Shown here in pieces: positions 55,527 through 63,168 of a stretch of 64,000 nucleotides of DNA. This DNA comes from JASHPR01 sp963833885. GTDB taxonomy: Bacteria; Actinomycetota; Actinomycetes; Streptosporangiales; Streptosporangiaceae. The stretch covers positions 1-64,000 of the forward strand of contig CAWHZU010000032.1 of the NCBI GenBank assembly GCA_963833885.1, written 5' to 3'. The position numbers and the translations under genes are program-made. The notes under the pieces were generated by a model, which was not told where the DNA came from, ran no database searches, and saw only the letters and a program-made list of their open reading frames with translations. Within the stretch, counting starts at the first letter, position 1; the number at the start of each line of letters is the position of its first letter.

Positions 55527-57341
55527 ATGCGTTACCCGGGTGAGAACACCTCCGGCCGTGCGCCAGGCCGGCGGCAGAACCCATCCGGGCGTAACACGCC
55601 GCCCCAAGCGCGACCTGCGGCAGGCGGGGCGGGCGGCACCGGTGCTGGCAGGGTTGCAGCGGGCGGTAAGGCAGCCAGCGACGCGGCCGTCTTCGCGCCC
55701 GGGTTCACCGGCGGCCGGGCCCCCCGGGGCGACCAGGCCCCGGCCGGCGGCGGGTGGGCAGGGTCACCAGGCGGCGCGACCAGTCAGGGCCCGGCCCGGG
55801 GCTTCCCGCCCGCGCCGGGGCAACCGCCGCCGCTCTACCCGCCGGGACAGTTCGCCGCCTGGAACCGGGGACCCGCTCCGGGCGAGAACGGGTACGACCC
55901 GGGCCTGACTGGCCCACTCAGCGGCACCTGGCAGGCGGGTTATCCGGATGCGGCTGTTTCATCGCAGGCTAGGCACGCCGACGCGGGGTATTCCGACGCC
56001 GGGTACGCCGATACGGGCTACTCCGACCAGGGCAATGCCACGGCAGGGTATGCCGACAGCGGATATGCCGACGGCGGGTCGGGCGACCCGGGGTACTCGG
56101 CCCTCGCGGTGACCGACCGCGCAGCCGACGCCACGAATACACCGGCCTGGAGTGTTCCCGAGGACGCCGCCAACACACAGGTCTGGAGTGTCTCCGATGA
56201 GGCCGCGAACACACAGGCCTGGAGTGTCCCCGACGAGGCCGTAAAGCCACAGGCACAGGCCTGGAGTATCCCCGACGGAGCCGCGAACACACAGGCCTGG
56301 GAACTTACCGACGATACGGCGGCGAGTAGCGGCTGGAGCGATCTCAGCGCCCCGGGCGGGCGCGGCCCCGATGCCGATGAGCTCGGGTCCGGCGATCACT
56401 CAGCCAGCGGGCCGCAGCGGGCAGCCACCGGTCCCCAGCGCGCAGCCACCGGCCCGTTCGACCTGGCCACGCCCGCGCCGTTCAACACCGGCCCAACCCA
56501 GCGCGTGGCAACGGGACGGGGCACGGACGTGACCGGTCCCAGGCCGGCCCCGGCTCCAGGCCGCGGGGCCGGCACGCGCGGACGAGGTTCCCGCGGCCGC
56601 AAGCGCGCCCGCGGGCGAGGCAAGCTCCGCGCCATGCTGGTCAGTGCGGTCGCCCTGATCATCGTGGTCGGCGCCACCTATGTCTTCTTGACCAGGGGCC
56701 ACAAGTCCCCGTCGCCCGCGGCGGACTCGCGGTCTACCGCATCGGCCCGGCCGTCCACCGATCCGTCGCCGAGCCCCACGCTCGGCACGTGGGGACACAT
56801 CGCGACCCGCGCCCTGGATCCAGTGCCGGTCACCCTGGCCGAGCTGTTCCCGGCCAGCTTCACGAATGGGACCACCAGTTACGTCAGGACCGCGCAGAAG
56901 GGGAAGGTGCACTGCGCCGGAGCGCTGGCCGGCAGCCAGCTCGTCGCGGCGGTCAGCCACGCCGGCTGCACCCAGGCCATGCGCGCCAGCTACCTGTCAT
57001 CCGATCACAAGCTGATGGGCACGATCGGGGTGCTGAACCTGGCCACGGTGACCGCGACCGAGCGGGCGGGGAAGGCGACCGGCCCGTCCGAGTTCATCGC
57101 CCAGCTGCCCGGCGCCAGGGGGCTGACCAAGAACCTGACCAAGGGAACCGGGATCGAGGCCGCAGAGGTCAAGGGCCACTACCTGGTGCTGGTCTGGGCA
57201 GAGTTCGCGAACCTGCGCACGCCCCGGACCGCGCTGCAGAAGTCGCAGCTCGAGGAGTTCATCACGCTGCTGATGCAGCGGACCGCGAATGTCAGCCTGG
57301 CGACCCGTCAGGTCACCGGCAGTCCGCCACCCTCAGCCTGA
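55527..57341 (+). CDS. membrane-anchored protein with long repeat-rich N-terminus
   Basis: The first 360 residues are Gly/Pro/Ala/Ser-rich and disordered. They include Gly-Tyr-(Ser/Ala)-Asp repeats (GYSDAGYADTGYSDQG) and then about five 13-15-residue repeats around Ala-Trp-Ser-(Val/Ile)-Pro-Asp. A basic segment (RGSRGRKRARGRGKLR) precedes one membrane helix (AMLVSAVALIIVVGATYVFL, about 370-390), and about 210 extracellular residues follow (VPVTLAELFPASFTNGTTSYVRTA; Cys in VHCAGALAG and HAGCTQAM). I do not recognise the domain. The architecture parallels the protein at 22031-23092, suggesting paralogs or a cell-surface family. The start is ATG 55527, without a good ribosome site. Confidence 0.75.
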   Translation: MRYPGENTSGRAPGRRQNPSGRNTPPQARPAAGGAGGTGAGRVAAGGKAASDAAVFAPGFTGGRAPRGDQAPAGGGWAGSPGGATSQGPARGFPPAPGQPPPLYPPGQFAAWNRGPAPGENGYDPGLTGPLSGTWQAGYPDAAVSSQARHADAGYSDAGYADTGYSDQGNATAGYADSGYADGGSGDPGYSALAVTDRAADATNTPAWSVPEDAANTQVWSVSDEAANTQAWSVPDEAVKPQAQAWSIPDGAANTQAWELTDDTAASSGWSDLSAPGGRGPDADELGSGDHSASGPQRAATGPQRAATGPFDLATPAPFNTGPTQRVATGRGTDVTGPRPAPAPGRGAGTRGRGSRGRKRARGRGKLRAMLVSAVALIIVVGATYVFLTRGHKSPSPAADSRSTASARPSTDPSPSPTLGTWGHIATRALDPVPVTLAELFPASFTNGTTSYVRTAQKGKVHCAGALAGSQLVAAVSHAGCTQAMRASYLSSDHKLMGTIGVLNLATVTATERAGKATGPSEFIAQLPGARGLTKNLTKGTGIEAAEVKGHYLVLVWAEFANLRTPRTALQKSQLEEFITLLMQRTANVSLATRQVTGSPPPSA

Positions 57342-57345
57342 GCGG

Positions 57346-57825
57346 CTACCGTCGGCCCGGCGCCGGCGTCTCCCCTGCGGTGGAGGGTTGCTGCTGACTC
57401 GCGCCGAGCCGGGCGGCGTCCGTGCGGCCGTGCCTGCGTGCGGTCAGCCGCAGCTGGACGATCCTTGCCGTACCGGGGATCACGACCATAAGGATGCCGA
57501 GCACGGCGGCAAGCAGCAGGGCGACACCGAGCGGCAGGTGCCCGTGCGCGCCGAAGTAGGCGACGTCCACGCTCTTGCCGTTCTCCAGGATGAAGATCAG
57601 CAGAAGCAGCAGCACCACCGCGAACGATCCGCTGGCCAGCCACAGCCCGCCCATCCTGGTGCGCTTGACCACATGCTGCGGAAGCTGCACGGGCTGGGCT
57701 GTGCCACTGGCCTGCTGCGCTGGCTGGGCTGTTTCGCCAACCTGCTGCGCGGGCTGGGTCGTGTCGCCAACCTGCTGGCCGCCGTCTTGTGTCACCTGAC
57801 CGGAGACTCGCGGTTCTTCTGACAT
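57346..57825 (-). CDS. LapA-domain (DUF1049) membrane protein
   Basis: After 55 polar residues with imperfect repeats (QPAQQVGETAQPAQQASG) come two membrane helices, GGLWLASGSFAVVLLLLLIFILEN and PLGVALLLAAVLGILMVVI, with GKSVDVAYFGAHGHLPLGVALLL between them, the LapA/YciS-like signature. The C-terminus is cytoplasmic and basic. The function of actinobacterial LapA-domain proteins is not established. The start ATG 57825 has AAGGAA five bases upstream. Its stop is four bases from the convergent upstream gene. Confidence 0.85.
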   Translation of the reverse strand: MSEEPRVSGQVTQDGGQQVGDTTQPAQQVGETAQPAQQASGTAQPVQLPQHVVKRTRMGGLWLASGSFAVVLLLLLIFILENGKSVDVAYFGAHGHLPLGVALLLAAVLGILMVVIPGTARIVQLRLTARRHGRTDAARLGASQQQPSTAGETPAPGRR

Positions 57826-57953
57826 AGGTATTCCTTCCCTGGCCAGCCCTGGCCAGGCCGTCTTCGTGCCCGGCTTGCTGCCCATGACGGGCCGTTTCAT
57901 GCGCGTTCATGCGCGTGCCTGCGGACCTGGTCTCGGGGGCCCCCGGGCCGGGC

Positions 57954-58922
57954 TCAACTCGCCGCCGCCCGGTCGATGCTTTCCCAAAGGTGCCGGGCCG
58001 CCCCGGGGTCGTCCTCCCGGGTCCACGGCAGCCGGTACTCCGATCGCGGCCGCCGGTCGTGCCAGAAGCACCCGCTGCCCAGGCGCTCGGGGGCGGCGGT
58101 GGCCAGCCAGACGATCGTGTCCGCGCCCTGCTCGGGGGTGCGCAGGATCGGCCGCGCTGCCCAGCGGAACCGCGGCAGCGCGGCGGCGATGCCAGGCGTG
58201 TCCGCCCAGCCCGGATGCATGGCATGGAACGCGACGTCCGCGGGGTCGATCCGCCGGGCCCACTCCCGGCTGAGCACGACCTGGGCCCGCTTGACGCGCG
58301 CGTACGCGACCGCGCCGCGGTAACCGGACGGGGACATCTCCAGCGTCGCCGGATCCAGTCGTTGCGCGTACATCCCGCCGGAGGAGACGGTGATCACCCG
58401 GGACGGCCCGACGGCGAGCAACGCGGGGAACAGCAGCTTGGTCAGCAGGAACGGCGTGACGAGCTGCCCGGCGACGGTGAGCTCGATCCCGGCGTGGTTG
58501 ACCGCGAACCGCTCGTGGATCGCGCCGGCCGCGTGCACGAGCACGTCGAGGCGATGGTGCGTTCGGCGGAACTCGCGGGCGAACGCCCGGACCGAGTCCT
58601 GGTCCTCCATGTCGGCGAGGCCATAGCCGACCCTGTCGCCGCCGGCGGCGGAACCGATCTTGGCCCGCGCTCGCTCGGCGCGGTCGCGGCTTCTGGCCAG
58701 GAAATACACAGTCCAGCCGCGCCGGGCCAACTCGCTGGCGGCCGCCAGGCCGATGCCGGACGTGGCCCCGGTGACGACCGCAACCCGCCCGGTCGCCGGC
58801 CGCTGCAAGCCGTCGCTGAACTCCGGCAGCAGCCGGGAGCGGACCGAGATGCCGATCCGGGAGAAGCTCCCCACGACGCTCGCCTCGAGCAGCGCGTCCG
58901 CGGCTCGCGCGAGCGGGCTCAT
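57954..58922 (-). CDS. short-chain dehydrogenase/reductase
   Basis: This classical SDR of 322 residues shows VAVVTGATSGIGLAAASELARRGW (cofactor site), LVHAAGAIHERFAV, VITVSSGGMYAQRL and the catalytic VAYARVKRAQVVLSREW (Tyr-x-x-x-Lys). An N-terminal stretch (ADALLEASVVGSFSRIGISVRSRL) may contact the membrane. Its start overlaps the preceding SRPBCC stop by four bases, making it the last gene of a coupled seven-gene set. In similar gene sets the SDR is thought to act on a modified acyl chain or polyketide-like lipid; the substrate here is unknown. Confidence 0.9.
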   Translation of the reverse strand: MSPLARAADALLEASVVGSFSRIGISVRSRLLPEFSDGLQRPATGRVAVVTGATSGIGLAAASELARRGWTVYFLARSRDRAERARAKIGSAAGGDRVGYGLADMEDQDSVRAFAREFRRTHHRLDVLVHAAGAIHERFAVNHAGIELTVAGQLVTPFLLTKLLFPALLAVGPSRVITVSSGGMYAQRLDPATLEMSPSGYRGAVAYARVKRAQVVLSREWARRIDPADVAFHAMHPGWADTPGIAAALPRFRWAARPILRTPEQGADTIVWLATAAPERLGSGCFWHDRRPRSEYRLPWTREDDPGAARHLWESIDRAAAS

Positions 58923-59431
58923 CCGGCTGCCTCGGACCCGCTCGCGGCACTCTCGGGCCCACCCGCCACGCCCCCCGGCCCACCCACCACACCCTCGGGC
59001 CGTCCGGCCAGAGCCGCCGCCAGCCCGGCAGCGGCGCGGTCACCGACCGCGCCGAATCCGCGCTGGAGCATCGGGTCGAGCAGCCGCAGTGGCCCGCGTA
59101 GCCGGACGTCGGCGTCGTAGCTGACCGTGGCGCCATCCCCCTCGGCGGCGACCTCGATCCAGTCGACCAACCGCAGCAGCCCGCTCACCGCCTCCAGGGC
59201 GATCATGCCGGCCGGCGAGTAGCGGGTGACCACGTACGTCAACGGCAGGCGGCGGCCGAGGAACGGCACCACCAGCCGGAACCTCGTGCCGACCCGGACC
59301 GGCCCGGAATCCAGCTGCTCGCCGGAGAGCACGCCCGGATCCCACTGTTCGGCGTTGCTGAACGTGGCCAGATAGTCGAACGTCTCCGCCGGGCCACAGG
59401 GGGAGTCGATCGTCGCGTGGTAGTGCGCCAT
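58919..59431 (-). CDS. SRPBCC (START/polyketide cyclase-like) family protein
   Basis: The 170 residues begin MAHYHATIDSPCGPAETFDYLATFSNAEQWDPGV, the typical SRPBCC opening, then PFLGRRLPLTYVVTRYSPAGMIALEAVS and VDWIEVAAEGDGATVSYDADVRLRGPLRLLDPMLQRGFGAVGDRA. This fold makes a hydrophobic pocket for lipids. The C-terminal 30 residues are Gly/Pro/Ser-rich. It is separated from the next SRPBCC gene by 38 bases. The start is ATG 59431. Confidence 0.87.
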   Translation of the reverse strand: MAHYHATIDSPCGPAETFDYLATFSNAEQWDPGVLSGEQLDSGPVRVGTRFRLVVPFLGRRLPLTYVVTRYSPAGMIALEAVSGLLRLVDWIEVAAEGDGATVSYDADVRLRGPLRLLDPMLQRGFGAVGDRAAAGLAAALAGRPEGVVGGPGGVAGGPESAASGSEAAG

Positions 59432-59469
59432 ACTCTGCCGCCTTAACTCTGCCGCCTCGCTCTGCCGCC

Positions 59470-59892
59470 TCAGACCAGCCGCCGGAACCGGCGCAGGGAC
59501 GTGTCCATGACCCAGCGGCCCGGGCCGCTGGCCAGCCACCGCGCCAGCCACCCGGGCATGCGGGATGGAAGCCGCAGCCGCTCGGTCCACGAAAACTCGC
59601 TCATCGTCCCCTTGGACGCGACCTCGAACACGCCGGTGCCGCGCACCACACGACCGGTGTGCCGCACGACGCAGCGGTGCGGCGGATACCACTCCGTGAT
59701 CACCATCGTGTCGGTGAAGCCGACCAGGCCCAGGCCGGTTCGCGCGGTGACGGTGGCGCCGACGCCCTGCCCCCCGGACACCCGGGTGGCCAGCATCCAG
59801 TCGCCCTGCCGCGGCCAGTCCATCGCCAGCCGCCACAGCGCGTCCGGCTCCGCTGACACTTCCACCCGCGAGGTGATCTCCACCTCCGTCAT
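59470..59892 (-). CDS. SRPBCC family protein
   Basis: This is a second lipid-pocket protein, 140 residues: MTEVEITSRVEVSAEPDALWRLAMDWPRQGDWMLATRV, GLVGFTDTMVITEWYPPHRCVVRHTGRVVRGTGVFEV and FSWTERLRLPSRMPGWLARWLASGPGRWVM. Its ATG overlaps the methyltransferase stop by four bases. Two different SRPBCC genes in one operon suggest lipid-intermediate binding or handling. Confidence 0.87.
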   Translation of the reverse strand: MTEVEITSRVEVSAEPDALWRLAMDWPRQGDWMLATRVSGGQGVGATVTARTGLGLVGFTDTMVITEWYPPHRCVVRHTGRVVRGTGVFEVASKGTMSEFSWTERLRLPSRMPGWLARWLASGPGRWVMDTSLRRFRRLV

Positions 59893-61166
59893 CCCGAACC
59901 CCCCTTGACCAGCAGGAACTGCGCGACATCCAGGTAGCCGGACCGGAAGCCTGCCTCCGCGTAGCACAGGTAGAGCAGCCACATCCGGACGAACACCTCG
60001 TCGAAACCCAGCCGCCCGACCTCGTCCTGCCCGGCACAGAACGCCTCCCGCCACAGCCGCAGCGTCTGCGCGTAATGGGTGCCGAAGTCGTGCCGCCCGG
60101 CCACCCGCAGGCCAGCCCGGGCGGCACCACGCTCGATCGCGGTGGCCGAGGGAATGAGGCCGCCGGGGAAGACGTACTTCAGCACCCAGGTGTGGGTGTA
60201 CCGGGTGGCCATCATCCGCCGGTGCGGCATCGTGATCGACTGCAGGCCGATCCGCCCGCCGGGCGCCAGCAGCCGGTTCAGGCTGGCGAAATAGTCCGGC
60301 CAGTACCGTTCGCCTACCGCCTCGATCATCTCCACCGACAGGATCGCGTCGAACCGGCCGGTCACCTGCCGGTAGTCGCGCAGCTCGACGGCCACCCGGC
60401 CGACCAGCCCGGCGCGCTTGATCCGCTCGGCGGCGAGCGCGCGCTGCTCCTCGGACAGCGTGACCGTGAGCACCTGCGCACCCCGTGCGGCGGCCCGGAT
60501 GGCCAGCTCCCCCCAGCCGGTGCCGATCTCGAGAACCCGGCTGGACGGCCCGACTCCTGCCAGGTCCAGCAGCCGGTCGATCTTGCGCCGCTGCGCATCG
60601 GCGAGCAGGCCCCCGGCCGCGACCGGCTCGCCGTATGCGTCCTCACCGAACAGGGCGGCCGAGTACGTCATGGTCTCGTCGAGGAACTCCGCGAACAGCT
60701 CGTTGGACAGGTCGTAGTGGTGGTGGATGTTGCGCTGCGCGTTTTCCTCGGACGCGTCGTTGGCCGCGGGCGCGCGCCGGACGTAGAACCGACGCAGCGC
60801 CTGCAGCGGGCGTGGCACCAGGGTGCCGACCCTGCTGGCGAAGGCCGTCAGCAGCCCGGTCAGGTCGTCGCAGTCCCAGTCGCCGGCCATGTAGGACTCG
60901 CCGAACCCGATCAGCCCCGCCGCGCCGATCCGCTGGTAAAAGTCGGCGGGACGGTGCAGCGTCAGCACCGGCGAACCCTTGTTACCCGCCCCGTACGCCA
61001 CGCCGCCCGGGCCGGTCACGCGAACCGGCAGCCGTCCGGCGTTCCGGGTGAATAGCGCCCGCGCGACCGCGCCACGGAAGGGACAGCGCGGCACCGCGGC
61101 GATATCCGGCCAGCGGCCCGGGTCGGCGGCGGGCGTCACGTTCAGGGCACTCATGGTCTGGGTCAT
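59889..61166 (-). CDS. cfa: cyclopropane-fatty-acyl-phospholipid synthase-family methyltransferase
   Basis: This SAM-dependent enzyme acts on double bonds of membrane phospholipid acyl chains. The N-terminal domain (VRVTGPGGVAYGAGNKGSPVLTLHRP; GFGESYMAGDWDCDDL) is the Cfa lipid-binding part. Then come NIHHHYDLSNELFAEFLDETMTYSAALF and the SAM site RVLEIGTGWGELAIRAAARGAQVLTVTLSEEQ, with MIEAVGERYWPDYFASLNRLLAPGGRIGLQ and GGLIPSATAIE. The length (425 aa) is normal. The product could be a cyclopropane, a methyl-branched or a furan precursor; the adjacent flavoenzyme leaves this open. Confidence 0.93.
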   Translation of the reverse strand: MTQTMSALNVTPAADPGRWPDIAAVPRCPFRGAVARALFTRNAGRLPVRVTGPGGVAYGAGNKGSPVLTLHRPADFYQRIGAAGLIGFGESYMAGDWDCDDLTGLLTAFASRVGTLVPRPLQALRRFYVRRAPAANDASEENAQRNIHHHYDLSNELFAEFLDETMTYSAALFGEDAYGEPVAAGGLLADAQRRKIDRLLDLAGVGPSSRVLEIGTGWGELAIRAAARGAQVLTVTLSEEQRALAAERIKRAGLVGRVAVELRDYRQVTGRFDAILSVEMIEAVGERYWPDYFASLNRLLAPGGRIGLQSITMPHRRMMATRYTHTWVLKYVFPGGLIPSATAIERGAARAGLRVAGRHDFGTHYAQTLRLWREAFCAGQDEVGRLGFDEVFVRMWLLYLCYAEAGFRSGYLDVAQFLLVKGGSG

Positions 61167-61903
61167 CGCACACCTTCCTGCGGGGCGCGGGCTGGCCTGG
61201 GCTGCGGGCGCAGGCCACGGACGTACAACTTGGCTCCCTGCCAGCGGATCCGGGCGCTGACCGCGGCGGTCGACGCCGGGTGCCTGGCCGCCGCGCGGAG
61301 CAGGCTTCCTCGGGTGGCGGGCACACGGCTACCGCGCACGCTTGCGGCGAACGTGGTGCCATCGGGCCGGTGCAGCGTGATGGTGAGCGCGAGCCGCGGG
61401 CCCGGCTCGGGCAGCGCCATCCGGTACCAGCCGTCGACGGCGTAGAACGGGGAGACGTAGAACTCCTTGGCCGCGTCGGCGCGGCCGGCCTCGTCGGTGC
61501 GCAGCAGGTAGCAGTGCCGCTCGCCATAGGTGTTGTGAACCTCGGCCACGACGCATTCGAGCGACCCGGACGGGCCGTGGCACCAGTACACGGTCAGCGG
61601 GTTGAACACGTGGCCGAGCACCCGGGCGTGGGCCAGCATCGTGACCCGCCCGCCGCCGGTGTCGATCCCGCGGGAGGCGAGGAACCGGTCCAGGTTCTGC
61701 CTGATGCTGCGGCGCGGGTCGCCGAGGTGGTCGGCGGCGCGGAAGCTGGCCAGCGGCCGGAGCCTCGAAGGAAGCTCCGGCAGCTCGTCGGTGTCTACCA
61801 GCCACTGGTAGGTGCGGTAGCTGAATACGTTCCGCACCGGCGCGGCACGCACGTGCCTGATCTGGCATTCGTAGAGGAACGCCGATGCCGGGAACGCGGT
61901 CAC
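61163..61903 (-). CDS. DUF1365 family protein
   Basis: The protein opens VTAFPASAFLYECQIRHVRAAPVRNVFSYRTYQWLVD and contains MLAHARVLGHVFNPLTVYWCHGPSGSLECVVAEVHNTYGERHCYLL and KEFYVSPFYAVDGWYRMALPEPGPRLALTITLHRPDG, all DUF1365 hallmarks. The biochemical role is unknown, but the domain is almost always encoded beside a Cfa-type methyltransferase and a flavin amine-oxidase-like protein. GTG 61903 overlaps the preceding stop by four bases (GTGA). Confidence 0.92.
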   Translation of the reverse strand: MTAFPASAFLYECQIRHVRAAPVRNVFSYRTYQWLVDTDELPELPSRLRPLASFRAADHLGDPRRSIRQNLDRFLASRGIDTGGGRVTMLAHARVLGHVFNPLTVYWCHGPSGSLECVVAEVHNTYGERHCYLLRTDEAGRADAAKEFYVSPFYAVDGWYRMALPEPGPRLALTITLHRPDGTTFAASVRGSRVPATRGSLLRAAARHPASTAAVSARIRWQGAKLYVRGLRPQPRPARAPQEGVR

Positions 61904-63168
61904 CAGCGGCTCCCCAGCGACGCGGCGGCGGCCACCCCGGACCGGCAGCCGTCCTCGTGAAATCCCCACCCGTGGTACGCGCCCGCGTACGCGGTGACGC
62001 CGTCGTTCAGCCCGGGCAACGCCTGCTGCGCGGTGACCGAGGCGCGGGTGTACACCGGGTGGGCGTAATCCATCTCGGCCAGCACCCGGCGCGGGTCGAT
62101 CCTGCCGGCGGAATTAAGGGTGACCAGGTAGTCCCGGCCGGCCGGAAGGCGCTGCAGCCGGTTCATGTCGTAGCTCACGCGTACCTGGGCCGCTGCGGCG
62201 TCGCACGAGCTCAGGTGGTAGTTCCAGGACGCCCGGGCGCGAGGGCTGGCCGGCAGCACGCTCGCATCGGTGTGCAGGATCGCGGCGTTGCGCGTGTACC
62301 GGAACGCGCCGAGCACCCGGCGCTCGGCCGCTGTGGGGTCGGCGAGCAGCCGGAGGGCCTGATCCGGGTGGGTGGCGATCACCACGGCGTCGAAGCGCTG
62401 CGGGCGCCCGGCTGCGGTGGTGATCTCGGCGCCGCCCGGGTGCCTGCTGACGCCGCGCACCGGCGCGCCCGTGTGGATCGCGGTGAGCTGCTTGGCGATG
62501 AGGTCGACGTAGGTCTGGCTCCCGCCGGTCACGGTCCGCCACGGCGGCGAGCCGGTCACCGACAGCAGGCCGTGGTTGGCGAGGAACGGGAAGAGGTAAC
62601 CCGCGGGGTAATCCAGCGCCGTACCCGGCGGGCAGGACCACACAGCGGACACGAACGGGAGCGCGAAGTGCGCGGTGAAGTAGCGCGAGTAGCCCCCCGC
62701 GGCCAGGAACTGGCCGAGGGTGAGATCGGCCGCCCGCGCGGGGTGGCTGCCCGCGATCAGCCGGGACGCCTCACGGTGGAACCTGAGGATCTCGCCCAGC
62801 ATGCGCACGTACCGGCGTCGGCCGCGGCGGATCCCGGCGAGCAGGCCGCTTGGGCCGCGGTGGCCTGCGTACTCGAGGCCGCAGCCCGCGCACCGCACCG
62901 ACATGCTCATCTCGGCTTCCTGGGTGGTTACCCCTAGTTCGGTGAACAGCCGGGTGAGCAGCGGGTAGGTGCGCTCGTTGCAGACGATGAACCCGCTGTC
63001 GACCGCTAGCTCGGTTCCGTCCGGCGCGGCGACGTGGTGGGTGTGGGCGTGCCCGCCCAGCCGGTCGTCCGCCTCGAACACCGTCACCTCGTTCGCGCGG
63101 GCCAGCAGGTACCCGGCGGTGAGGCCGCTCACCCCGCCACCGATGACCGCGATCCGCCGTGAGGTCAT
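61900..63168 (-). CDS. FAD-dependent oxidoreductase (amine oxidase/desaturase-like)
   Basis: RIAVIGGGVSGLTAGYLLARANEVTVFEADDRLGGHAHTH is the FAD-binding fold; VDSGFIVCNERTYPLLTRLFTELGV, PFVSAVWSCPPGTALDYPAGYLFPFLANHGLL and VVIATHPDQALRLLADPT follow, and the end AYAGAYHGWGFHEDGCRSGVAAA is the second FAD contact. This subfamily accompanies DUF1365 and Cfa genes and presumably oxidises an acyl chain. Four-base overlaps join it to both neighbours. Confidence 0.92.
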   Translation of the reverse strand: MTSRRIAVIGGGVSGLTAGYLLARANEVTVFEADDRLGGHAHTHHVAAPDGTELAVDSGFIVCNERTYPLLTRLFTELGVTTQEAEMSMSVRCAGCGLEYAGHRGPSGLLAGIRRGRRRYVRMLGEILRFHREASRLIAGSHPARAADLTLGQFLAAGGYSRYFTAHFALPFVSAVWSCPPGTALDYPAGYLFPFLANHGLLSVTGSPPWRTVTGGSQTYVDLIAKQLTAIHTGAPVRGVSRHPGGAEITTAAGRPQRFDAVVIATHPDQALRLLADPTAAERRVLGAFRYTRNAAILHTDASVLPASPRARASWNYHLSSCDAAAAQVRVSYDMNRLQRLPAGRDYLVTLNSAGRIDPRRVLAEMDYAHPVYTRASVTAQQALPGLNDGVTAYAGAYHGWGFHEDGCRSGVAAAASLGSRW

